Below are positions 37,182 to 48,083 of a stretch of DNA of 64,000 bases, in pieces. The position numbers and the translations under genes are program-made. Source of the DNA: Leifsonia sp. ALI-44-B (GTDB lineage: Bacteria; Actinomycetota; Actinomycetes; Actinomycetales; Microbacteriaceae); contig NZ_MTQL01000006.1 of the NCBI RefSeq assembly GCF_001984125.1, forward strand, positions 434,001 to 498,000. Direction: 5' to 3'. The notes beneath the pieces are model-generated. The model did not search any database. It worked only from the letters and a program-made list of their open reading frames with translations, and was not told the origin of the DNA. The number at the start of each line of letters is the position of its first letter. Positions within the stretch are counted from its first letter, which is position 1.

Positions 37182-38102
37182 ATGAAGGCACCGACGATGG
37201 AACTCATGCGGCCGGGCCAGGCGCTGCAGCTGGGCCTGCCGGAGCGCGCACCCGACTTCGCGCGACTGCTGGTTGCGCCCCCGCTCGACGAGGTTCCGCT
37301 CGACGACCGGGAGTGGCTGCAGGAGCGCTACCGCGAAATCGTTCCGATCGTGCTTTTGCCGGCCCTCGTAGCCGTCGAGCAGGGGACACCCGTGCCCGAG
37401 TCATGTCTGACTCGGCTGCGGCAGGTGGCCGCCCGCGCGGCGGTGGGGCCCGGCGTGAACTTCTCCGTCGTGTTGCGCGGGGCATTTCCGGCACTGAAGG
37501 TGTTCTCGGTGGTCATCCGGCATACGCGGAGCGCGGATCGCGCTCAGACGGTGCTCGCGATGGCCCGCGCCTCCCACGTGGCATACGAACTCGGCTCGTG
37601 CTGGGCCGAGAGTTGGGCTGCTCATCGCGGGCGCGTCGACGCGGCGGACCACGTGAGCGGCGAAACGGAAGACCGCGTGCGGGATACGGCGGCGCCGGGA
37701 GAGCTCACGGATGTCGGGCTCGCCGACGTCGGGCTCTCGGATGTCGAGTTGGCTGCGGCATCCGATGCTCTGACCGCGGATGAGGCGGACATGCTCACGC
37801 TCGCGGCCTACGGGCTGTCGAACGAAGAGATCGCGCGGAGTACGCGGTTCAGTCGTCAGACCGTGGCCTGGCATCTGTCGCGGCTGATGCGGACCTGGCG
37901 TGCGCCCAACCGAACGGCCCTCGTCGCCGTCGCCTTCGTTCGCGGTGCGCTGGTCGCCCGTGCGCCACGTCAGGCCCGTCGTTCGAAGATCGCCGCGTTG
38001 CCGCCCGCGCCCGCACCCCCGTCCGCAGCGCCGGCCACCGACACAAACTCGACGGCGCCACCAGCGGTGCCCGACACAACCGACGCCGCAGAGGAGTCGT
38101 GA
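37182..38102 (+). CDS. LuxR-type helix-turn-helix regulator
   Basis: A 306-residue regulator. The C-terminal part contains a LuxR/GerE-type helix-turn-helix, LTADEADMLTLAAYGLSNEEIARSTRFS followed by RQTVAWHLSRLMRTWRAPN. The N-terminal 190 residues match no sensor domain I recognise; a segment with DVGLADVGLSDVEL repeats joins the two. The last 45 residues are Pro/Ala/Thr-rich. ATG at 37182 is chosen (GAGGGGGA upstream); ATG at 37197 is possible. It is divergent from the Nif3 gene and converges on a secreted-protein gene that it might control, which is only a guess from position. Confidence 0.75.
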   Translation: MKAPTMELMRPGQALQLGLPERAPDFARLLVAPPLDEVPLDDREWLQERYREIVPIVLLPALVAVEQGTPVPESCLTRLRQVAARAAVGPGVNFSVVLRGAFPALKVFSVVIRHTRSADRAQTVLAMARASHVAYELGSCWAESWAAHRGRVDAADHVSGETEDRVRDTAAPGELTDVGLADVGLSDVELAAASDALTADEADMLTLAAYGLSNEEIARSTRFSRQTVAWHLSRLMRTWRAPNRTALVAVAFVRGALVARAPRQARRSKIAALPPAPAPPSAAPATDTNSTAPPAVPDTTDAAEES

Positions 38103-38130
38103 CCGCTGTCTGACCGGGCCGACACGACAA

Positions 38131-38165
38131 AGGCCCCGCCCACCGACGAGCGGTAAGCGGGGCCT
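38131..38165. terminator. Terminator between the LuxR-type gene and the secreted-protein gene
   Basis: AGGCCCCGC (38131-38139) pairs with GCGGGGCCT (38157-38165), 9 bp with a 17-base loop, between two convergent stops. Confidence 0.8.
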
Positions 38166-38180
38166 CGCGTTGCGTGGCGA

Positions 38181-38924
38181 CTATCCGAAGTAGTCGTACC
38201 ACTGGTTGGGGTCTTCAGGCACACGGTTGGTCTCGCCGCAGGGAGCCTCACCGCGGCCGGACTCCCCCATGCGCGTCGGGTCGGGTACGTCACGCTGCAC
38301 GTCGTTCAGGCTCTGCGTGCCGGCGTCCTCCCAGACCGAGACGACCTGGCCGGTGGTGAGCCCGATGCGGTTCTCCCGCTCGACGGTCACCTCGATGGGT
38401 CCCGTCTCACGCACGAACGGCTCTCCGAGGGTGGCGAAGTTCGTCTGGCCCGAGTTGGCGACGATCTCGTCGGTGTTGGCGGTGGCCGTGGTGGATGTCT
38501 CGGTGTAGCTGCTCTCGACGCCGATGCTGAAGATGTCCTTGATGTTGAGGCCGGCGTTGCCACCGACCGTCCACGATTGCGAGAACGTCACCGTCTGCAT
38601 CTGGAGGCGCTTCGTCTGGTTGCTCTGGCCGTCGCAGGCCGAGACCTTCGTGTCCGGAACGGCCTTCCACCGCATGAACTTCTGCACGTCACCACCCGGC
38701 TTGTACGTGCAGTTGGCGGAACGGAAGACGCCGCCGTCCTTCGAGATCGTCTCGCCGCTACAGAGCTGCTGCAACTCTTCGCCCGAGAAGCCGGGTGCGT
38801 CGGCGGCGTTCGCCGGGGTGACGCCCATCACGGCGCCGAGGATGCCGGCCGACAGCGCCGCCGAGGCGATGCCGATCGAACGACGGGTGCGGGTCTTGGT
38901 CGGGGTGCTCTGGACATTCGTCAT
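38181..38924 (-). CDS. Secreted protein of unknown function, aerolysin-like hairpin pattern
   Basis: A 247-residue exported protein. A twin-Arg-containing signal peptide ends at TPANA|ADAPG (about residue 40). The mature part has four cysteines, enough for two disulfides, and a central region of about 100 residues with alternating Ser/Thr and hydrophobic residues (TVTFSQSWTVGGNAGLNI, SIGVESSYTETSTTATAN), which recalls the membrane-inserting hairpins of aerolysin/ETX-MTX2-type beta-pore proteins. I do not recognise a named family, and no lipobox or cell-wall anchor is seen. ATG at 38924 with AAGGAA upstream. A perfect palindrome lies 87 bp before the start. Confidence 0.7.
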   Translation of the reverse strand: MTNVQSTPTKTRTRRSIGIASAALSAGILGAVMGVTPANAADAPGFSGEELQQLCSGETISKDGGVFRSANCTYKPGGDVQKFMRWKAVPDTKVSACDGQSNQTKRLQMQTVTFSQSWTVGGNAGLNIKDIFSIGVESSYTETSTTATANTDEIVANSGQTNFATLGEPFVRETGPIEVTVERENRIGLTTGQVVSVWEDAGTQSLNDVQRDVPDPTRMGESGRGEAPCGETNRVPEDPNQWYDYFG

Positions 38925-39010
38925 GATGAGGTTCCTTCCGCGTTTCGCTTCTGTGTGATGTCTTCAGATTGGCGCGGCCGAGGACCGGGCGGAAGGAGGT
39001 CATCCGAGTG

Positions 39011-39026
39011 TTAGTCGATCGACTAA
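39011..39026. promoter_or_regulatory. Perfect 16-bp palindrome between divergent genes
   Basis: TTAGTCGATCGACTAA is a perfect palindrome with no spacer, in the 178-bp gap between the secreted-protein gene and the dienelactone hydrolase gene. The form is that of a MarR/TetR operator. It is 76 bp from the hydrolase start and 87 bp from the secreted-protein start, so it could control either or both. Confidence 0.6.
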
Positions 39027-39102
39027 TGGCGGAATCGGGCGTGTAGGAAAGAGTCGCCTGGGAAAGGGTCGGATGTCGGCCATCCGGTCGTAGGTTGGGC
39101 CT

Positions 39103-39915
39103 ATGACCGACAACGCGCCCACGGCAACGCTCGACGGATGGACGAAAACTCCCTTCACGGGCGGCGGGTTCACCTATGACCGTTACGAGAAGGGCAACGG
39201 GCCGGGCGTCGTCCTGATCCCGGAGATCCCCGGCATCACGCCCGAGGTTCTGGGGCTCGCCGAACATCTCGTGGTCGAAGGATTCACGGTGGTCGTGCCA
39301 TCGCCGTTCGGGCAGCCGGGACGCGCCGCTTCGACCGGGTACATCCTCAAGACCGTTGCCCGGTTGTGCGTCGCGAGCGAGTTCCGCGCCTTCGCCGCGG
39401 GGGCGCATCGACCGATCACCGACTACCTGCGTGCGGTTGCATCCGATCTGGCGTCGCGCACGCCCGGGCGTGGTGTCGGCGTTATCGGGATGTGCTTCAC
39501 GGGCGGCTTCGCGCTCGCCGTCGCGGTCGACGACTCGGTCGCCGCCTCCGTCTTGAGTCAGCCTGCCGCGCCTTTCCCGATCGGGCGGGCGCGTCAAATG
39601 GACCCGACCATGTCGCCCGGCGAGTTCGACCGCGTGGCCGAGCGCGCCAGCGCCGGAGAGGTGTGCGCGATCGGGCTGCGGTTCAGTGAAGACGCGAGCG
39701 TTCCTCGCGCACGGTTCGCGACCATAGCCGAGCGGCTGGGCGACGCGTTCGAGGTCATCGAACTCGACTCCTCGACGGGCAACCCGGATGGTTTCGTCCG
39801 CGGCGCCCATTCGGTGCTCACGAACGAGGTGCGCGAGCATCCGAAGAACAGCGCCTACCGAGCCAGGGAGCGGGTCGTAGGGTTCCTGCGCGACCGTCTG
39901 AAAGCGGCCATCTGA
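39103..39915 (+). CDS. Dienelactone hydrolase family protein
   Basis: A 270-residue alpha/beta hydrolase of the dienelactone hydrolase family. The nucleophile is a Cys in VGVIGMCFTGGFALA, as in classical dienelactone hydrolase, and the Gly-x-Cys-x-Gly elbow is intact. Other conserved parts are GVVLIPEIPGITPEVLGLAEH and VVVPSPFGQPG. The catalytic Asp and His should lie in the last 100 residues (NPDGFVRGAHSVL offers the His). Natural substrate unknown. ATG at 39103 with TAGGTT 6 bases upstream and no ribosome site. Confidence 0.88.
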   Translation: MTDNAPTATLDGWTKTPFTGGGFTYDRYEKGNGPGVVLIPEIPGITPEVLGLAEHLVVEGFTVVVPSPFGQPGRAASTGYILKTVARLCVASEFRAFAAGAHRPITDYLRAVASDLASRTPGRGVGVIGMCFTGGFALAVAVDDSVAASVLSQPAAPFPIGRARQMDPTMSPGEFDRVAERASAGEVCAIGLRFSEDASVPRARFATIAERLGDAFEVIELDSSTGNPDGFVRGAHSVLTNEVREHPKNSAYRARERVVGFLRDRLKAAI

Positions 39916-39921
39916 AGCGAC

Positions 39922-40020
39922 GCCGCCTGACGGGCGGGCAATGAACACAGCTGTGCCGCCTCACGGGCGGGCCATGAACACCGCCGCGCCGCCTGCAAGG
40001 CGGGCCATAAATACCGTGGG
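39922..40020. repeat. 33-bp tandem direct repeat, three units
   Basis: Three adjacent 33-base units (39922-39954, 39955-39987, 39988-40020) share GCCGCCT, then C/GACGGGCGGGC, then CATGAACACCGC. Each unit can form a small GCC/GGC hairpin, so the array resembles three terminators in a row. It lies between the hydrolase stop and the 3' end of tRNA-Val, and the last unit touches the tRNA. Confidence 0.8.
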
Positions 40021-40089
40021 CCCTACCGGGATCGAACCGATGACATCCACGGTGTAAACGTGGCGCTCTACCAGCTGAGCTAAAGGCCC
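40017..40089 (-). tRNA. tRNA-Val (anticodon UAC)
   Basis: A 73-base cloverleaf on the minus strand: acceptor GGGCCTT/AGGGCCC, D-arm GCTCAGCTGGTAGAGC, anticodon stem CCACG/CGTGG with loop TTTACAC (anticodon TAC), T-arm ATCGG-TTCGATC-CCGGT, discriminator A. No CCA is encoded. Confidence 0.96.
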
Positions 40090-40138
40090 TCACCGCGTGA
40101 CGCGGCGAGCACCCATGTTACGGCATACACTCGGCCTC

Positions 40139-40828
40139 ATGGAACAACACCCGTCGCGGCAGGTGCCGGCCGAACACCGCTGGCCGCCCATTATCGGGGT
40201 GCTCGCGGCCTTGACGCTGTACGCGTTCCTGCCGAACGATCTCTTGAGCGTGCAGCGTTATGTGGTGGTCGGGATCGGGCTGCTGCTCGTCATCCCGCTG
40301 CTCATCTTGAACCCGCACCGGCTGAATCGGGAGACGCGTTTTTCTCGCCTGCTGTCGCTCGGCCTGGCGCTCCTCATCCTGGTCGCCAACCAGATCACGC
40401 TCGTGCTGCTGATCAAGCTCCTGGTCGACGGAACCCACGACGGCCCTCCCCTGCTGCTCTCGGCGCTGCAGGTGTGGCTGACGAACGTGATCGCCTTCGC
40501 ACTGGTGTTCTGGGAGCTGGACCGCGGCGGACCTGTTGCCCGCACCCGGCTCGCTCGCGACCAGTTGCAGCCGGCCGACTTCCGTTTTCCCCAGGATGAG
40601 GACGACGACGCCATCACCGAGGTGCGGGCCCGGTCGAGCGCCGTGGCCGATTGGGTGCCGACGTTCGTCGACTACCTCTACTTCTCGCTGTCGAACTCGA
40701 TGGCGTTCTCGCCCACCGACACCATGCCGCTGTCGCACCGCGCGAAGCTGCTCATGGGGCTCGAGGCGTTCGCCGGTTTCATCATCCTGGCGCTCGTCAT
40801 CGCGCGCGCCGTCAGCCTGATCGGCTAA
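40139..40828 (+). CDS. Membrane protein resembling a two-helix potassium channel but lacking the filter motif
   Basis: A 229-residue protein with about five hydrophobic segments. The C-terminal 60 residues (VDYLYFSLSNSMAFSPTD then AKLLMGLEAFAGFIILALVIARAV) have the spacing of a K+ channel pore helix, filter and inner helix (YFS..T..TVGYGD..P... LE...G...L.LVIARLV), but TVGYGD is replaced by SMAFSPTD. DUF1345-type proteins share this look. It probably is not a potassium-selective channel. ATG at 40139 with TACACT 7 bases upstream (40126-40131). Located just beyond the tRNA-Val gene, on the opposite strand. Confidence 0.7.
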   Translation: MEQHPSRQVPAEHRWPPIIGVLAALTLYAFLPNDLLSVQRYVVVGIGLLLVIPLLILNPHRLNRETRFSRLLSLGLALLILVANQITLVLLIKLLVDGTHDGPPLLLSALQVWLTNVIAFALVFWELDRGGPVARTRLARDQLQPADFRFPQDEDDDAITEVRARSSAVADWVPTFVDYLYFSLSNSMAFSPTDTMPLSHRAKLLMGLEAFAGFIILALVIARAVSLIG

Positions 40829-40921
40829 AGACCGGCCGGGCCCGTCGGGCGCAGTGAGGCAGCAGCATCAGAAGCCAACGACTCGTCGAGCGCGTGAATC
40901 GAACCACTCGTTCGGCGAACC

Positions 40922-41392
40922 CTAGGCCGGCTGGTGCAGTTCTTCGAGCGCGGCGCGATAGGCGGCCAACGAGCGAGCCTCGCCGGGCGCCGTGATGAAG
41001 CTGGCGCGGATGATGCCCTGCGTATCGATGATGAAGGTCGCCCGGTTGGAGAGCCCCTTCACGTCGAGGAACACGCCGTACTCCTTGGCGACCTGACCGT
41101 GCGGCCAGAAGTCGGCTAGCAGGTTGAAGTCGTAACCCTCTTGCTCGGCCCAGGCGCGCAGCGTGTGCTTCGAATCGACCGAGATGCCGATGAGCTCGAC
41201 ACCTTCGGTGCGGAACATGGCGATGTTGTCGCGCAGGGCGCACAGTTCGCCCGTGCAGATGCCCGAGAACGCGAGCGGGAAGAAGACCAGAACGACGGGA
41301 CGCTTGCCCCGGAACTCGCTCAGACGGATCAGTTCGCCGTATTGGTTGGCGAGCTCGAAGTCCGGAGCCTGTGTGTCGTTCTCCAAAGCCAT
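40922..41392 (-). CDS. Peroxiredoxin, AhpE-like
   Basis: A 156-residue thiol peroxidase of the AhpE/1-Cys type. The peroxidatic Cys is in LVFFPLAFSGICTGELC, where AhpE of mycobacteria has a very similar stretch; the conserved Arg is in LSNRATFIIDTQG. A second Cys follows five residues after the first (CTGELC), a position usually not Cys in AhpE, so an internal disulfide or a different reductant is possible. ATG at 41392 with AAAGGAC upstream. It is divergent from aceE; the 299-bp gap 41393-41691 holds both leaders and a TAGGCT at 41594-41599 that may be an aceE -10. Confidence 0.92.
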   Translation of the reverse strand: MALENDTQAPDFELANQYGELIRLSEFRGKRPVVLVFFPLAFSGICTGELCALRDNIAMFRTEGVELIGISVDSKHTLRAWAEQEGYDFNLLADFWPHGQVAKEYGVFLDVKGLSNRATFIIDTQGIIRASFITAPGEARSLAAYRAALEELHQPA

Positions 41393-41691
41393 GAGTGAAA
41401 CGTGTCCTTTCAGGCCGCGTGAGCCTGGCATCGATGCGGCAGGGTTGTGCGCGCCTAACGTAGGCCGATCGTACTCTTCACCTCGCGCGTGTCAAACGAA
41501 CGCTGAACGGAACCTGAACGCGACTCGGATGCGGGGGCTCGCGGCATCCTCGTGTGCACGTGTGCGCGTGGTCACCGAAACCGCCCGAAGTGGCTAGGCT
41601 GGAGTGTGGTGCCCGATGGCCACAACACGGCTATCCACTCCTGTGCGCACCGCCCATCAGGCACGATCTGCCGCGTAGAGAAAGGTCGACG

Positions 41692-44418
<2,727 letters not shown>

Positions 44419-44433
44419 GCTCAGCCACCCACC

Positions 44434-45627
44434 GTGCCACGAACGAAAGAGGAGACGCTCGCCTGGCTGCGCCGCATCAGCGGCGAGCTGGCGACCGTCA
44501 CATTGAAACGGCTCGAAGACACGCTGCCCTGGTATGTAGAGATGCCGCCGGGGCGGCGGTCGGCGGTCGGACTGGTCGCGCAGGCGGGCATCTCCTCGTT
44601 CATCTCGTGGTACGAAGACCCCCAGAGCACCCCGTGGATCGCCGCCGACGTGTTCGGCGCCGCCCCGCGAGAGTTGTTGCGATCGGTGAGCCTGCAGCAG
44701 ACGTTGCAGCTCATCCGCGTGGTCGTCGAAGTCGTCGAAGAGCGCGTCGCCGACAAGGGCGAACACCTGCGCGAAGGCATCCTGCTCTACTCGCGAGAGA
44801 TCGCGTTTGCCTCGGCCGATGTCTATGCACGTGCCGCCGAGGCGCGTGGCCTGTGGGATGCGCGCCTCGAGGCGCTCGTGGTCGACTCGATCTTGTCCGG
44901 CGAGGCCGACGACGAGCTGCCCTCGCGCATCGCCGCCCTCGGCTGGCACGGGCACGGAGAGGTCGCCGTGCTCGTTGGCACGACTCCCCCGCAGCTCGAC
45001 GTCGACCAGCTGCGTCGCACGGCCCGGCATCTGTCGGCCGACGTGCTGATCGGCGTTCAGGGCAGCCGCCTCGTGCTCGTCATCGGGCGCGCCGAGGTGC
45101 GCGAGACCGACGACGAGAACGGCGGCTCGACACAGCCCCTCAGCTTCATGGAGATCGCACGGCAGCTCGAGACCGGATTCGGCGCGGGACACCTCGTGCT
45201 CGGGCATCCGGTGCCGACGCTCGTCGAAGCCTCTCGCAGCGCGCGGGCGGCCCTCGCCGGTTTCGCCGTCGCGCGCTCGTGGCGTCACGCCCCGCGACCC
45301 GTGCAGGCCGACGAGCTGCTGCCCGAACGCGCCCTCGCCGGCGACCCGTTGGCCCGCGCCACCCTGATCGAGAAGGTCTATCGGCCGCTGCACGCGCACT
45401 CGGCCGAACTCGTCAACACGCTGTGGTGCTACCTCGACAACGGGCGCTCGCTCGAGGCCACGGCACGTGAGCTTTTCGTGCACCCCAACACCGTGCGCTA
45501 TCGCCTGAAACGCGTCTCGGATGTTATCGGCTGGGACGCCACGGGCGCGCGCGAGTCGCTCATCCTGCAGTCCGCGCTCATCCTCGGGTCGATCGCCGAA
45601 CCCGAGCAGACGAAGCGCCGCCGCTGA
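44434..45627 (+). CDS. fasR: PucR/CdaR-type regulator of fatty acid synthesis (FasR-like)
   Basis: A 397-residue regulator with the PucR C-terminal helix-turn-helix (LWCYLDNGRSLEATARELFV, HPNTVRYRLKRVSDVIG). The central GGDEF-like CdaR region contains VAVLVGTTPPQLDVDQL. In Streptomyces the orthologue in this position, FasR, activates the fabD-fabH-acpP-fabF operon; the arrangement here is the same, so the role is inferred from position and fold. Start GTG at 44434. The gap to fabD (97 bp) carries a palindrome that could be its operator. Confidence 0.88.
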   Translation: MPRTKEETLAWLRRISGELATVTLKRLEDTLPWYVEMPPGRRSAVGLVAQAGISSFISWYEDPQSTPWIAADVFGAAPRELLRSVSLQQTLQLIRVVVEVVEERVADKGEHLREGILLYSREIAFASADVYARAAEARGLWDARLEALVVDSILSGEADDELPSRIAALGWHGHGEVAVLVGTTPPQLDVDQLRRTARHLSADVLIGVQGSRLVLVIGRAEVRETDDENGGSTQPLSFMEIARQLETGFGAGHLVLGHPVPTLVEASRSARAALAGFAVARSWRHAPRPVQADELLPERALAGDPLARATLIEKVYRPLHAHSAELVNTLWCYLDNGRSLEATARELFVHPNTVRYRLKRVSDVIGWDATGARESLILQSALILGSIAEPEQTKRRR

Positions 45628-45644
45628 GCCATCCGGCCCGTTTT

Positions 45645-45668
45645 GCCGAAACCGACAAAGGGTTTGGC
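45645..45668. promoter_or_regulatory. Imperfect inverted repeat before fabD, candidate FasR site
   Basis: GCCGAAACC (45645-45653) and GGTTTGGC (45661-45668) form an inverted repeat with one bulged base, 57 bases before the fabD start and just after the fasR stop. It is the only clear dyad in this gap. Confidence 0.45.
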
Positions 45669-45724
45669 GATAGTTGTGCCGTGTTCAACACCCGAAACGC
45701 TCGACCTGTTGGCAGACTAAGAGC

Positions 45725-46636
45725 GTGATCGTCATCGTCTGCCCGGGTCAGGGCTCCCAAACTCCCGGTTTCCTCACTCCCTGGTTGCAGGATGCCGAGG
45801 CCCGCGACCTGCTCGCCGGCTACTCCGAGGCGGCCGGTGTCGACCTCGAGAAGCACGGCACCGTGTCCGATGCGGACACCATCCGCGACACCGCCGTCGC
45901 GCAGCCGCTCATCGTCGCGGCGGGACTGCTCACGCTGCACGCCCTGCGCCGCGCCGGCGCGCTCGACAAGATCGGCGGCATCGCCGGTCACTCCGTCGGC
46001 GAAATCACCGCGGCTGTCGGGGCGGGCATCCTCACGGAAGACGCCGCCATGCGCTTCGTCGCCGCACGAGCCCGCTACATGGCCGAGGCCGCGGGTCAGG
46101 CATCCACCGGCATGAGCGCCGTTCTGGGTGGCGACGAGGCCGCGCTGCTCGAACGCCTCGCCGAGCTGGGCCTCGAGCCCGCCAACTTCAACGGTGGCGG
46201 CCAGATCGTTGTCGCCGGCGCCACCGACGCCCTCGCCGCCCTCGCGGCAGAACCGCTGCGCGGCACCCGCGTCATCCCGCTGCAGGTCGCGGGCGCCTTC
46301 CACACGCGCTACATGCTCGCGGCGCGGGATGCCCTCGCCGCCGACGCCGCGGCCCTCACGCCCGCCGACCCCACACTCACGCTCTGGTCCAACCACGACG
46401 GAGCCGTCGTCACCTCGGGAGCCGAGTTCGTCTCGTCCCTCGTGGCCCAGGTCTCGTCTCCCGTGCGCTGGGACCGCTGCATGGAGTCCTTCCAGGCTGC
46501 AGGCCTCGACGGCCTCATCGAACTCGCGCCCGCCGGTGCCCTCACGGGGCTCGCCAAACGCGGACTCAAGGGTGTAGCGTCCGTTGCGATCAAGACCCCG
46601 GACGACCTCCAGGCCGCCCTCGACCTCGTTTCCTGA
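45725..46636 (+). CDS. fabD: Malonyl-CoA:ACP transacylase
   Basis: Transfers malonyl groups from CoA to acyl carrier protein for type II fatty acid synthesis. GQGSQTPGFL at the N-terminus, the nucleophile Ser90 in GHSVGEITAA, catalytic His in the VAGAFHTRYM stretch and the C-terminal ELAPAGALTGLAKRGLKG. 303 residues. Start GTG at 45725 (VIVIVCPGQG), since similarity begins there; an upstream in-frame ATG at 45674 would add 17 unrelated residues. No ribosome site is evident. Second gene after fasR in the fab operon. Confidence 0.95.
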   Translation: MIVIVCPGQGSQTPGFLTPWLQDAEARDLLAGYSEAAGVDLEKHGTVSDADTIRDTAVAQPLIVAAGLLTLHALRRAGALDKIGGIAGHSVGEITAAVGAGILTEDAAMRFVAARARYMAEAAGQASTGMSAVLGGDEAALLERLAELGLEPANFNGGGQIVVAGATDALAALAAEPLRGTRVIPLQVAGAFHTRYMLAARDALAADAAALTPADPTLTLWSNHDGAVVTSGAEFVSSLVAQVSSPVRWDRCMESFQAAGLDGLIELAPAGALTGLAKRGLKGVASVAIKTPDDLQAALDLVS

Positions 46637-46728
46637 TTTCCCCCTCACCGGATGCCGCAGCCCGCGACGACGGTGACATTGCCCGGTCGATTCTCGAATC
46701 GGCCCGAACGACGCTTGGATTCTCCCCT

Positions 46729-47736
46729 ATGACTTCCCTTCCCGCCCTGCAGCAGTCCACCGGACCGCAGTTCACGCGCATCTACGCCCTGGGTGCCGCC
46801 CGCGGCGACCTCGTCGTGCCGAACGAAGACATCATCGGCCCCATCAACTCCTCGGACGAGTGGATCCGCCAGCGCACGGGCGTCATCACGCGCCGCCGCG
46901 CCTCCGAGAACATCACGGCCGTCGACCTGGCCGAAGAGGCCTCGCGCGAAGCGATCGAGAAGTCGGGCGTCGACCCGCAGAAGATCGGCGCCGTGCTGGT
47001 CTCCACCGTGAGCAACACCGTGCAGACCCCGTCGATGGCCGCACTGCTCGCCGACCGTGTGGGCGCCAACCCCGCGGCCGCCTACGACATCTCGGCCGCG
47101 TGCGCCGGTTACACCTACGGCATCGCGCAGGCCGACGCCCTCATCCGTGCGGGTCTCGCCGAATACGTGCTCGTCGTCGGTGCCGAGAAGCTCAGCGACA
47201 TCATCGACCCCACCGACCGCACCATCTCGTTCCTCTTGGGTGACGGCGCCGGCGCGGCCGTCGTCGGCCCGAGCGACTCCGCGGGCATCTCGGCCTCGGT
47301 CTGGGGCTCGGATGGCTCGAAGTGGGACGCCGTCGGCATGTCCGGCACGCTCAAGGACTACCGCAACAAAGGCATCGAATGGCCGACGCTCCGCCAGGAG
47401 GGCCCGACCGTGTTCCGCTGGGCCGTGTGGGAGATGGCGAAGGTCGCACAGGAGGCACTCGACAAGGCGGGTGTGACGAGCGACCAGCTGGCCGCATTCA
47501 TCCCCCACCAGGCGAACATGCGCATCGTCGACGAGTTCGCGAAGCAGCTCAAGTTGCCCGACACGGTCGTCATCGCGCGTGACATCGAAACGACGGGAAA
47601 CACCTCGGCGGCCTCCATCCCGCTCGCCGCCCACCGACTGCTGGCCGAGAACCCCGAACTCTCGGGCGGACTCGCGCTGCAGATCGGCTTCGGCGCGGGC
47701 CTCGTATTCGGCGCCCAAGTGGTCGTTCTGCCGTAA
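46729..47736 (+). CDS. fabH: Beta-ketoacyl-ACP synthase III
   Basis: Starts fatty acid synthesis by condensing an acyl-CoA primer with malonyl-ACP; in branched-chain lipid makers it prefers branched primers. Catalytic triad: Cys125 in DISAACAGYTYG, His in FIPHQANMRIVDE, Asn in ETTGNTSAASIPLA. The RQRTGVITRRRA motif for CoA binding is present. 335 residues. ATG at 46729, 92 bases after the fabD stop; the next gene, acpP, follows 61 bases later. Confidence 0.96.
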   Translation: MTSLPALQQSTGPQFTRIYALGAARGDLVVPNEDIIGPINSSDEWIRQRTGVITRRRASENITAVDLAEEASREAIEKSGVDPQKIGAVLVSTVSNTVQTPSMAALLADRVGANPAAAYDISAACAGYTYGIAQADALIRAGLAEYVLVVGAEKLSDIIDPTDRTISFLLGDGAGAAVVGPSDSAGISASVWGSDGSKWDAVGMSGTLKDYRNKGIEWPTLRQEGPTVFRWAVWEMAKVAQEALDKAGVTSDQLAAFIPHQANMRIVDEFAKQLKLPDTVVIARDIETTGNTSAASIPLAAHRLLAENPELSGGLALQIGFGAGLVFGAQVVVLP

Positions 47737-47797
47737 ATACCATCCGTCCTCACCTAAACTGGGTGACGGTCAATCGACACCCCCCAAGGAGATAAAA

Positions 47798-48046
47798 ATG
47801 GCATTGTCCAACGAAGAAGTACTTGCCGGCCTGGCCGAGCTCATCAACGACGAGACTGGCATCGCGACCGACACGGTCGAGCTGGACAAGTCGTTCACCG
47901 ACGACCTCGACATCGACTCCATCTCGATGATGACGATCGTCGTCAACGCCGAAGAGAAGTTCGACGTCAAGATCCCCGACGAAGAGGTCAAGAACCTCAA
48001 GACCGTCGGCGACGCCGTCACCTTCATCGTTCAGGCTCAGGGCTAA
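47798..48046 (+). CDS. acpP: Acyl carrier protein
   Basis: Carrier of growing acyl chains. 82 residues, acidic, with the phosphopantetheine-attachment Ser41 in DDLDIDSISMM (the usual DSL is DSI here) and the helix EEKFDVKIPDEEVKNLKTVGD split into its normal two parts. A good ribosome site (AAGGAGAT) 6 bases before the ATG at 47798. Its Ser is charged by an AcpS-type enzyme not in this window; the PPTase at 57.4 kb more likely serves the large synthetase. A long hairpin separates it from fabF. Confidence 0.97.
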   Translation: MALSNEEVLAGLAELINDETGIATDTVELDKSFTDDLDIDSISMMTIVVNAEEKFDVKIPDEEVKNLKTVGDAVTFIVQAQG

Positions 48047-48083
48047 TTCGGCGCGGCCTTCGGGTCACGCCTACCAGCTTCTC

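Noticed and set aside
39922-40020. CRISPR array
   Set aside because: The three 33-bp units are head-to-tail without spacers, and no cas gene is present.
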